Below are positions 7,110 to 13,492 of a DNA stretch of 14,204 nucleotides, piece after piece. The notes under the pieces are model-generated. The model was not told where the DNA came from, did not search any database, and saw only the letters and a list, made by a program, of their open reading frames with translations. Origin of the DNA: Knufia peltigerae (Eukaryota; Ascomycota; Eurotiomycetes; Chaetothyriales; Trichomeriaceae); contig JAPDRN010000258.1 in NCBI GenBank assembly GCA_030247855.1, positions 1-14,204 on the forward strand, given 5' to 3'. Numbering within the stretch: the first letter of the stretch is position 1; the number at the start of each line of letters is the position of its first letter. The position numbers and the translations under genes are program-made.

Positions 7110-9869
7110 CTACTGCCAGCCGTAACGGCGGATGTAGAGCTTCTTCAGCGCGGTGGTCAGCACCGCATAGCCGAACAGGATCGCCACCAGGAACGGCCAG
7201 TAGCCGGCCGGCAGCGCCTGCAGCTTGAAGTAGCCCGCCAACGGGCTCATCGGCAGGATCACGCCGATGGCCATGATCGCCCCGGTCGTCATCAGCAGCG
7301 GCGGCGCGGCGATGCTCTGCAGGAACGGCACCTTGGGCGTGCGGATCATGTGCACGATCAGGGTCTGGGTCAGCAGACCGACCACGAACCAGCCGGACTG
7401 GAACAGACCCTGGTCGGCCGGCGTGCGCGCATCGAACACGTACCACATCAAGGCGAAGCAGCTGAGGTCGAAGATCGAGCTGATCGGCCCGAAGAACACC
7501 ATGAAGCGGCCGATGTCCGCCGGGTTCCACTTCAGCGGCTTGCGCACCAGTTCCTCATCGACGTTGTCGAACGGAATGGCGATCTGCGAGATGTCATACA
7601 GCAGGTTCTGCACCAGCAGCTGCAACGGCAGCATCGGCAGGAACGGCAGGAACGCCGAGGCCACCAGTACCGAGAATACGTTGCCGAAATTGGAGCTGGC
7701 GGTCATGCGGATGTACTTCAGCATGTTGCTGAAGGTACGCCGCCCCTGGATGACGCCTTCCTCCAGCACCATCAGGTTCTTCTCCAGCAGGATGATGTCG
7801 GCGGCCTCCTTGGCGATGTCCACCGCGCTGTCCACGCTGATGCCGATATCAGCTGCGCGCAGTGCGGGAGCATCGTTGATGCCATCACCGAGGAAGCCGA
7901 CCACCTTGCCCTGTGCACGCAGCTCGCGCACCAGCCGTTCCTTGTGCAGCGGCGTGAGGCGGGCGAACACGCGGTGTTCGTGCAGTGCGCGCGCCACGGC
8001 CGCATCGTCCATGCGCTCGATCTGCGGGCCGGTCACGATCGTGTCGGCGTCCAGGCCGACCTGGGCACAGACACGGGCGGTGACCAGTTCGTTGTCGCCA
8101 GTGAATACCTTTACCTCCACACCGTGCGCGGCCAGCGCCTGCAATGCTTGAGCAGCGGATTCCTTCGGCGGATCGAGGAAGGCCACGTAGCCCACCAGGG
8201 TCAGATCGCGCTCGTCGGCCTGCGAGTACACACTCTGGCTGGCCGCGGTTTCCTTCATCGCCACGGCCACCACGCGCAGACCCTGTTCGTTCAGTTCCTC
8301 GGTGGTCTGCCGCACGCGGGCCAGTCGCTGCTCATCCAACGGCATGTCCTTGCCGTTCTCGCGCACGGTGCTGCACACCTCCAGCATTTCCTCCACCGCA
8401 CCCTTGCAGATCAATTCGTGATGGTCCTCGCGCTCGGATACCACCACCGACATGCGGCGGCGCTCGAAGTCGAACGGGATCTCATCGACCTTGCGGTAGT
8501 CCTGTGACAGGCGCAGCGAGCTCTGCAGCTCCACATGCTCCAGCACCGCACGATCGAGCAGGTTGATCAGGCCGGTCTGAAAGTGGCTGTTGAGGTAGGC
8601 GAAGGTCAGCACATCCTCCGAATCCTGCCCGAACACGTCGGTGTGCCGCTCCAGTGCGATCTTGTCCTGGGTGAGGGTGCCCGTCTTGTCGGTGCACAGC
8701 ACTTCCATCGCACCGAAGTTCTGGATCGCGTCCAGGCGCTTGACGATGACCTTGCGCCGCGACAACAGCACCGCGCCCTTGGCCAGGGTGGAGGTGACGA
8801 TCATCGGCAGCATTTCCGGGGTCAGGCCCACCGCCACCGACAGCGCGAACAGGAACGCTTCTGTCCAGTCGCCCTTGGTCCAGCCATTGACCAGCAGGAC
8901 GAACGGCACCATCACCAGGGCAAAGCGGATCAGCAACCAGCTGACACTGTTGACGCCAGCCTGGAACGCTGTCGGCGCGCGATCGCTGGCACTGCTGCGC
9001 TGGGCGAGGGTGCCGAAGTAGCTGGTGTTGCCGGTGGCCAGCACCAACGCAGTTGCCGTGCCGGACACCACATTGGTGCCCATGAACAACAGGTTGGCCT
9101 GTTCCATCAGGCCAGCCTCGGCGTTGCCCGCCTGCACGAACTTCTCCACCGGCAACGATTCACCGGTCATCGCGGCCTGTGCGACGAACAGGTCCTTGGC
9201 CGCGAGCACACGGCAATCGGCCGGGATCATGTCGCCGGCCGACAGCACGATATGGTCACCCGGCACCAGATCACGGATCGGCAGATCCAGCAGTCGTGCC
9301 GGCCGCCGGCTGTGCAGTTGTGCGCCGAAATACTGATCGGCCACTTCTGCCGCTTCGGTGCCCGCGGCGCGGCGCAGCACGCGTGCGGTGTTGCCCACCA
9401 GGGCCTTCAGCCGTTCGGCAGCGCGATTGGAGCGACCCTCCTGCACGAAGCGGATCAAGGTGGACAGCACCACCATCGCACCGATCACCACCGTCGCCTT
9501 GGCATCTTCGGTCAGCCAGGACACGGCCGCCAGCACCGTCAGCAGCAGGTTGAACGGATTGCGATAGCACTGCCACAGATGGCGCCACCACGGCAGCGGC
9601 TTCTCGTGGTCGACCTCGTTCGGGCCGAAGCGCAGCAGGCGCTCTTCGGCTTCGTGCGGGCTGAGACCGTCGACGTGCGACTGCAGGGTAGCCAGCGCAT
9701 CGGCTTCGCTGCCCTGTGCAAGCGCGAGCAGTCCGGCAGTGAGCGTGGCCGGTGCGGCCTGCGTGCTGCCACGGCCGTAACCGGCTTCGGGCATCGCACG
9801 ACGACCGAACAGGTTGCCCGCGCGGCGGCTGCGCAGGAAGGCGTTGAACCAGGCGTTGAGCAGGCTCAT
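7110..9869 (-). CDS. mgtA: Magnesium-translocating P-type ATPase (MgtA/MgtB type)
   Basis: This is a 919-residue inner-membrane pump of P-type subfamily IIIB, which imports Mg2+ at the cost of ATP. An N-terminal cation-ATPase domain (about 55-120) leads into the first membrane pair. The actuator motif TGES is at 235-238, the M4 motif PEMLP at 351-355, and phosphorylated D394 lies in DKTGTLT. Also present are KGA (489-491), FLDPPKE (564-570), TGDN (590-593) and the hinge GDGINDAPAL (661-670). The M6 segment NLLYDISQIAIPFD (755-768) and the remaining C-terminal helices are also present. Length and motifs are those of a complete enzyme. AGAGGA lies 8 bases before the ATG. It follows the 99-residue gene after 63 bases and precedes mgtC by 25 bases. 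MgtA and MgtB cannot be told apart by eye. Confidence 0.97.
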   Translation of the reverse strand: MSLLNAWFNAFLRSRRAGNLFGRRAMPEAGYGRGSTQAAPATLTAGLLALAQGSEADALATLQSHVDGLSPHEAEERLLRFGPNEVDHEKPLPWWRHLWQCYRNPFNLLLTVLAAVSWLTEDAKATVVIGAMVVLSTLIRFVQEGRSNRAAERLKALVGNTARVLRRAAGTEAAEVADQYFGAQLHSRRPARLLDLPIRDLVPGDHIVLSAGDMIPADCRVLAAKDLFVAQAAMTGESLPVEKFVQAGNAEAGLMEQANLLFMGTNVVSGTATALVLATGNTSYFGTLAQRSSASDRAPTAFQAGVNSVSWLLIRFALVMVPFVLLVNGWTKGDWTEAFLFALSVAVGLTPEMLPMIVTSTLAKGAVLLSRRKVIVKRLDAIQNFGAMEVLCTDKTGTLTQDKIALERHTDVFGQDSEDVLTFAYLNSHFQTGLINLLDRAVLEHVELQSSLRLSQDYRKVDEIPFDFERRRMSVVVSEREDHHELICKGAVEEMLEVCSTVRENGKDMPLDEQRLARVRQTTEELNEQGLRVVAVAMKETAASQSVYSQADERDLTLVGYVAFLDPPKESAAQALQALAAHGVEVKVFTGDNELVTARVCAQVGLDADTIVTGPQIERMDDAAVARALHEHRVFARLTPLHKERLVRELRAQGKVVGFLGDGINDAPALRAADIGISVDSAVDIAKEAADIILLEKNLMVLEEGVIQGRRTFSNMLKYIRMTASSNFGNVFSVLVASAFLPFLPMLPLQLLVQNLLYDISQIAIPFDNVDEELVRKPLKWNPADIGRFMVFFGPISSIFDLSCFALMWYVFDARTPADQGLFQSGWFVVGLLTQTLIVHMIRTPKVPFLQSIAAPPLLMTTGAIMAIGVILPMSPLAGYFKLQALPAGYWPFLVAILFGYAVLTTALKKLYIRRYGWQ

Positions 9870-9932
9870 GGGAAAGGTCCTCTTGGAGCGGCGCCGGGCG
9901 GAGCCGGCGTGTGGAGCGGAAGGGGCGGTTGG

Positions 9933-10232
9933 TCAGGCGTGGCGCATGGCCAGCGCCGATGGCGACCAGGGCTGCATGCGCAGCCGTTGGCTGCCGCCGA
10001 TGCACAGCGGCTTCATCGCATCGCGCAGCGGGTAGGGCAGATGGCGCAGCACGTTGATGCGCTCGCTGATCGGCAGCAGCGACAGCGCGTCGGCCACCAC
10101 CCGTGGCGAGCCGAGGGCCAGCGAACGGGCGAACAGGACAGGGCCGTGCTGCAGCAGCAGGCTGCGCAGGGCGGAAACATCGCGCTCACCGATCAGGCGG
10201 CGGACAGTGATGTAGAGAATCTTGTAGGACAT
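9933..10232 (-). CDS. Small protein resembling an isolated MgtE N-terminal domain (99 aa)
   Basis: The ribosome-binding site is strong (GGAGGAA, about 5 bases before the ATG), so this is very probably a real gene. No membrane segment or signal peptide is seen. Residues about 18-72 are helical and Leu-rich. The segment VVADALSLLPISERINVLRH recalls the repeated A-x-x-L-x-x-LP-x-x-x-R-x-x-x-L-x-x-L pattern of the cytosolic MgtE_N domain, the Mg2+-sensing superhelix of MgtE channels. It lacks the CBS and channel domains of MgtE. As first gene of the Mg2+ ATPase operon it may be a regulatory or Mg2+-sensing partner of the pump; this is inference. The C-terminus (RLRMQPWSPSALAMRHA) is basic and looks unstructured. 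A plain hypothetical protein remains possible. Confidence 0.8.
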   Translation of the reverse strand: MSYKILYITVRRLIGERDVSALRSLLLQHGPVLFARSLALGSPRVVADALSLLPISERINVLRHLPYPLRDAMKPLCIGGSQRLRMQPWSPSALAMRHA

Positions 10233-10241
10233 GGGATTCCT

Positions 10242-10260
10242 CCGGGCAGGCGCTGCCCGG
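10242..10260 (-). promoter_or_regulatory. Hairpin abutting the ribosome-binding site of the 99-residue gene
   Basis: On the minus strand, CCGGGCA and TGCCCGG (7-bp perfect stem, 5-base loop) end inside the Shine-Dalgarno region, since the last GG of the stem begins GGAGGA. When folded, the stem would partly mask the ribosome-binding site. It lies between the candidate leader peptide stop (10273) and the start at 10232, where leader translation could influence its folding. Confidence 0.5.
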
Positions 10261-10272
10261 GGCTCCCATCGT

Positions 10273-10362
10273 CTACACGGACAGGAACCGGCCGTCAGTC
10301 GCCAGCAGTGAACAAGGGGACAGGCAAGGGCGCGCGTCGCGCCCGGCAGGGTCGGGATCCAT
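10273..10362 (-). CDS. Candidate MgtL-like leader peptide (29 codons) upstream of the Mg2+ operon
   Basis: An ATG at 10362 opens a 29-codon frame that ends with TAG at 10273, 40 bases before the first structural gene. The product begins MDPDP and continues with several Pro and Arg residues and two Cys. Enterobacterial MgtL, encoded in the mgtA leader, likewise begins with alternating acidic residues and prolines; such stretches are known to destabilise ribosomes when Mg2+ is low and so switch on mgtA transcription. Codons 7-11 contain a GGGCGCG/CGCGCCC hairpin (10344-10328), and codons 11-18 are C/U-rich with no A and three G over 21 bases (10330-10310), as in Rho-loading regions. The ribosome-binding site is weak (GGA, 7 bases upstream). 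Position and N-terminus support it, but translation is unproven. Confidence 0.45.
   Translation of the reverse strand: MDPDPAGRDARPCLSPCSLLATDGRFLSV
10328..10344 (-). promoter_or_regulatory. GC hairpin inside the candidate leader peptide frame
   Basis: The arms GGGCGCG and CGCGCCC form a 7-bp stem with a 3-base loop, just downstream of the Asp-Pro-Asp-Pro codons. A ribosome passing through would open it and a ribosome lost early would leave it folded. It is a plausible attenuator element with no T run behind it. Confidence 0.4.
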
Positions 10363-10455
10363 CTGCGTTTCCGCGTGGGGCGGCCAGTCGCTGGCCAGTG
10401 GCGCTATTGTCCGCGCTCGTATTCAGCAGGCCTAGAGGCCCGTGGGTTAGCCCGG

Positions 10456-10471
10456 CTATACCTTGGTATAG
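10456..10471. promoter_or_regulatory. Inverted repeat, possible operator upstream of the Mg2+ operon
   Basis: CTATACC and GGTATAG flank a TT spacer (16 bases, perfect 7-bp arms). It is AT-rich in a GC-rich spacer, directly beside the proline iminopeptidase terminator and upstream of the Mg2+ operon leader. Size and symmetry fit a dimeric regulator site overlapping a promoter. A second small repeat (TAGCC-C-GGCTA, 10448-10458) overlaps it. No clear -35/-10 pair was identified. Confidence 0.35.
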
Positions 10472-10493
10472 AAAAAGGGGCCGTTGGCCCCTT
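10472..10493 (-). terminator. Intrinsic terminator of the proline iminopeptidase gene
   Basis: On the minus strand, just after the stop codon, GGGGCC-AAC-GGCCCC is followed by five T residues (10476-10472), a textbook Rho-independent terminator. Including the AA/TT flanks the stem reaches 8 bp. It separates pip from the magnesium operon downstream. Confidence 0.9.
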
Positions 10494-10497
10494 CTGT

Positions 10498-11445
10498 TCA
10501 ACTGCGGTCGGCGAAAGCGTCGGTGGCCCGCACCAAAGCATCGGTAGTGGCCGCTTCGTTGGCGCTGTGGCCGGCGATGACCATCTCCAGGGTGGCTTCC
10601 GGCCAGGCTTTGGCCAGGTCCCAGGCACTGCGTGGTGGGCAGATGATGTCGTAGCGCCCCTGCACGATGACGCCGGGCAGGTGGCGGATGCGATCGACAT
10701 CGCGCAGCAGCTGGCCGTGTTCCAGGAAGGTGTTGTGGCGGAAGTAATGCGCCTCGATACGCGCCTTGGCCAGGGTATCAAGCGGATCGGTAGCGGATGC
10801 CGCGTCGACGTCATGCACCAGCGTGGCGGCATTGTCTTCCCAGCCCAGCCAAGCCTGTGCCGCTGCGATGCGGACGGCTTCGTCGGCGTGATCCAGGCGC
10901 TTCCAGTAGGCTTCGAGCATGTTGCCGCGCTCGTCCTCCGGGATGTGCGCCTCGTAGCGATCCCAACGCTCCGGGAAGATCCAGCGGGCACCGCCGTTGA
11001 GCTCGGCGAACCAGCGGTTCTCTTCCTCGCGACCCAGGAAAACACCGCGTACGATCAGCCCGGTGGCGCGGTCGGCATGGGCCTGTGCATAGGCCAGTGA
11101 CAGCGTCGAACCCCAGGAGCCGCCGTAGACCAGCCAGCGCTCGATGCCCAGGTGTTCGCGCACCTTCTCGATGTCGGCCACCAGATCCTGCGTTGTGTTG
11201 TCGCGCAGTTCGCCGAATGGCGTGGAGCGGCCGCTGCCGCGCTGATCGATCAGCACGATGCGGTAGCGCTTCGGGTCGAAGAAGCGGCGATGGGTGGGCG
11301 AGATGCCGGCGCCCGGACCGCCATGCAGGTACACCACCGGAATGCCTTCAGGCGTGCCGCACTCTTCGATATGCAGGGTGTGCAGCGCGTCGACGGGAAG
11401 CGTGTGCTCGCGGTACGGGGTGATCGGCGGGTACAGCGTGCGCAT
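10498..11445 (-). CDS. pip: Proline iminopeptidase (alpha/beta hydrolase, peptidase S33)
   Basis: This 315-residue cytosolic enzyme removes N-terminal proline from peptides. It has the oxyanion motif HGGPG (41-45), the DQRGSGRS segment (67-74), the nucleophile S110 in GGSWGS, and the other triad members D266 (GRYDIICP) and H293 (AGHSANE). Cap-domain Glu residues of the family appear around 139-142 (REEEN). Length is as expected (about 310-320) and nothing is missing. GAGG lies 7 bases before the ATG. It appears monocistronic, with an intrinsic terminator directly after the stop and a divergent TraX gene upstream. Regulation is not apparent beyond a possible promoter at 11473-11502. Confidence 0.96.
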   Translation of the reverse strand: MRTLYPPITPYREHTLPVDALHTLHIEECGTPEGIPVVYLHGGPGAGISPTHRRFFDPKRYRIVLIDQRGSGRSTPFGELRDNTTQDLVADIEKVREHLGIERWLVYGGSWGSTLSLAYAQAHADRATGLIVRGVFLGREEENRWFAELNGGARWIFPERWDRYEAHIPEDERGNMLEAYWKRLDHADEAVRIAAAQAWLGWEDNAATLVHDVDAASATDPLDTLAKARIEAHYFRHNTFLEHGQLLRDVDRIRHLPGVIVQGRYDIICPPRSAWDLAKAWPEATLEMVIAGHSANEAATTDALVRATDAFADRS

Positions 11446-11472
11446 GGCGAGGCCTCACAAGCGGGGGCTGCA

Positions 11473-11502
11473 AGGATAGCGGGGTGCAGCGGTCAGCGTC
11501 AT
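11473..11502 (-). promoter_or_regulatory. Possible promoter of pip
   Basis: Minus-strand ATGACG (11502-11497) and TATCCT (11478-11473) are separated by 18 bases, each matching four of six consensus positions. The -10 box lies about 27 bases before the pip start. The core GCTATCCTT also occurs before the histidine kinase gene. Moderate to weak support. Confidence 0.35.
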
Positions 11503-11593
11503 CCGCGTCAGGTTCAAGTATTCTTTGCGTTCATGGGGCAATGCCGTCGGTTCCTGGCGGGATGGACATGGCAGGACGCAGAGGATGAACGAT

Positions 11594-12265
11594 ATGAGCG
11601 CGCAGGACGTCGCCGTACAAGCCCCACCGGCGCGCGGCACGCTCAGCAGCGGCGCCCGTGAGTCGATGAAGTGGCTCGCGCTGCTGTCGATGACCGGTGA
11701 TCACGTCGCCAAAGTGGTTTTCGGTGGCTATGTGCCGGTGGTCAGCGAGTTTGGGCGCATCGCCTTCCCGCTGTTCGCGCTGGTGATGGCCTGCAACCTG
11801 GCGCAACCGGGTGCCGATCTGGGCAAGTCGATCCGGCGCCTGTCCGCATGGGGCCTGGTCGCGCAGCCCCTGCACATGCTGGCCTTCGGCCACTGGTTGC
11901 CGCTGAACATCCTGTTGACCTTCGCGCTGGCCGCGGTCGCCGTGCATGCGCTGAGCAACAACCGGCAGCTGTTGCTGCTGGTTACCGCAGGCCTGCTGCC
12001 GTTCTTCGTGGATTACCAATGGGCGGGGGTGGCATTGGTGATGCTGGGCTGGATCGCGTTCCGCCACCGGGCGTACTGGCTGCTGGCATTCGGATTCGGC
12101 GGGCTGTGCTGGGTGAATGGCAACGGATGGGCGTTGCTGGCCATCCCGCTGGTGCTGGCGTTGGCCAGGGTGCCGTGGGTGGTTCCGCGATCACGCTGGG
12201 CGTTCTATGTGTACTACGTGGGGCACCTGGCGGTCCTCGCCGCCTATGCGCACTGGCTGCGCTGA
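11594..12265 (+). CDS. traX: TraX family membrane protein
   Basis: This polytopic inner-membrane protein of 223 residues is almost entirely hydrophobic after residue 24, with roughly seven to eight membrane helices. Family marks are the first helix MKWLALLSMTGDHVAKVVF with a conserved Asp-His, GRIAFPLFALVMACNL, and the last helix FYVYYVGHLAVLAAYAHWL. TraX was first known from F-type plasmids, where it N-acetylates pilin, and many chromosomal homologues exist. No conjugation gene is present here, so the substrate is unknown. The start at 11594 is chosen because GAGG lies 9 bases upstream; the ATG at 11585 directly abuts that GAGG, though a GGAC further up could serve it. It is divergent from pip. 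Confidence 0.88.
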   Translation: MSAQDVAVQAPPARGTLSSGARESMKWLALLSMTGDHVAKVVFGGYVPVVSEFGRIAFPLFALVMACNLAQPGADLGKSIRRLSAWGLVAQPLHMLAFGHWLPLNILLTFALAAVAVHALSNNRQLLLLVTAGLLPFFVDYQWAGVALVMLGWIAFRHRAYWLLAFGFGGLCWVNGNGWALLAIPLVLALARVPWVVPRSRWAFYVYYVGHLAVLAAYAHWLR

Positions 12266-12352
12266 GTAGCGACATCCATCGTGGCGATGAGCTGCCCGCT
12301 CACGTCGCCGGTGTCTTTCCAGGCCGCGACGCACAGCGGGCACGCTCGCCTC

Positions 12353-12358
12353 TACAAT
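12353..12358 (+). promoter_or_regulatory. -10 box TACAAT directly before the ycaQ start (leaderless transcript likely)
   Basis: TACAAT ends six bases before the ATG at 12365, so transcription would begin at or next to the start codon. A partial -35 (CGCACA, 12330-12335, three of six) lies 17 bases upstream. No Shine-Dalgarno sequence precedes the ATG, consistent with a leaderless mRNA. Confidence 0.45.
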
Positions 12359-12364
12359 CGGCTG

Positions 12365-13459
12365 ATGCCGACCCCGCCCACCCTCGACAATCTGCGTCGC
12401 TACGCTGTAGCCCGCACGCTGTTCACGCCCACCACGTTGCTGACAGCGATCCGTCGCCTGGGCTTCGTGCAGGCCGACCCCATCCGTGCGCCCGCGCGTG
12501 CCCAGGACCTGACCCTGCGGCACCGGGTGAAGGGCTATCAGGCCGGGGATCTGGAGCGCCGCTACAGCCGGATGCCGATCGAGGAAGACTTCCTGGTCAA
12601 CTACGGTTTCCTGCCGCGCGAACACCTGGCGTTGATGCATCCGCGGGTGTCCCGCAGGCCGTGGGACGCCAGCACGCGGCGCAAGGCGGCCGAAGTGCTG
12701 GCGTTCGTACAGGAGCGGGGTGCGGTGCATCCACGCGAGGTCGACCAGGCGTTCTCGCATGGCCGGGTGACCAACTACTGGGGCGGCACCAGCAATGCCA
12801 GCACCCACCTGCTGGATGGCATGCACTACCGCGGCATGTTGCGCATCGCCCGTCGTGACAGTGGTACCCGCATCTACGCCGTTGCGGCACATGCACTCGC
12901 CGAAGGCGGCAAGGCCGCACGCCTGCAGCGCGCCACCGCACTGATCGACCTGGTGGTGCGCAAGTACGCGCCGTTGCCTTCGGCCAGCCTCACCTATCTG
13001 GCACGGTTGCTGGGCTATGGCGCTCCACATCTGGCAGCCGAGATCCAGCAGGCACTGCGACTGGCGCGCGAGCGCTTGGCTGGCTGCATCATCGACGGAA
13101 CACAGTGGTACTGGCCGGCCGAGGAGAATCCCCGCTCGCGGCGCTACCAGGCCGATGAGCAGGTGCGGCTGCTGGCACCGTTCGATCCGGTGGCCTGGGA
13201 TCGGCGACGGTTCGAACTGCTCTGGGGCTGGGTCTACAGGTTCGAGGCCTACACCCCGGCGGCCAAGCGTCGCTTCGGCTACTACGCGCTGCCGCTGTTG
13301 TGGCGCGACCAGGTGGTCGGCTGGGCCAATGTCACCGCCAAGGATGGCGCTCTGCAGCCGGATGTTGGATTCGCCAGTGACTCGCCCATGAAGGACGTTC
13401 TGTTCCGCAATGCGCTGGATGACGAACTGGAACGGATGACGCGATTCCTCGCCGGATGA
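12365..13459 (+). CDS. ycaQ: YcaQ/AlkZ-type winged-helix DNA glycosylase
   Basis: This 364-residue protein belongs to the HTH_42 (DUF1006) family. Tandem winged-helix DNA-binding domains cover about 8-260, and a beta-rich C-terminal part carries LLAPFDPVAWDRRR and the segment around FEAYTPAAKRRFGYYALPLL. The catalytic QxD motif is seen as Q36-A-D38 (GFVQADPIRAPARAQD). E. coli YcaQ, which unhooks interstrand DNA crosslinks, has this QxD form, whereas AlkZ has QxQ, so crosslink or alkylation repair is the best guess. The start at 12365 is preferred over 12281 because family similarity begins at LDNLRRYAV and a -10 box sits just upstream. It follows traX after 99 bases and converges on the diguanylate cyclase gene with 33 bases between stops. 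Confidence 0.92.
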   Translation: MPTPPTLDNLRRYAVARTLFTPTTLLTAIRRLGFVQADPIRAPARAQDLTLRHRVKGYQAGDLERRYSRMPIEEDFLVNYGFLPREHLALMHPRVSRRPWDASTRRKAAEVLAFVQERGAVHPREVDQAFSHGRVTNYWGGTSNASTHLLDGMHYRGMLRIARRDSGTRIYAVAAHALAEGGKAARLQRATALIDLVVRKYAPLPSASLTYLARLLGYGAPHLAAEIQQALRLARERLAGCIIDGTQWYWPAEENPRSRRYQADEQVRLLAPFDPVAWDRRRFELLWGWVYRFEAYTPAAKRRFGYYALPLLWRDQVVGWANVTAKDGALQPDVGFASDSPMKDVLFRNALDDELERMTRFLAG

Positions 13460-13492
13460 AGTCTTGCCTTGATGTGACAGCAGACGCTTTTG

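Noticed and set aside
10186..10269. 27-codon minus-strand frame overlapping the start of the 99-residue gene
   Set aside because: It has no acidic-proline start, lacks a clear ribosome-binding site, and overlaps a gene that has a strong one.
10233..10440. Mg2+-sensing M-box riboswitch or PhoP box in the operon leader
   Set aside because: I could not recognise the conserved M-box core or a direct GTTTA repeat. Hairpins are present but do not match a known class by eye.
10295..10501. 68-codon minus-strand frame starting beside the pip stop codon
   Set aside because: It runs through the intrinsic terminator and the inverted repeat, has no ribosome-binding site, and overlaps the better-supported leader frame.
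6939..10547. Two long plus-strand frames (522 and 670 codons) opposite mgtA and mgtC
   Set aside because: Composition is rich in Arg, His and Gln as expected from the complement of a coding strand. The minus-strand ATPase here is complete with all catalytic motifs.
11519..11524. TATTCT as -10 box for traX
   Set aside because: Only four of six matches with a three-of-six -35 (GCGTCA), and it would overlap the proposed pip promoter. The evidence is too thin to list.
12277..12289. Small hairpin CATCG-TGG-CGATG after traX
   Set aside because: The stem is only 5 bp with no T run, too weak to call a terminator. The nearby GTAG at 12266 is not followed by a proper REP palindrome.
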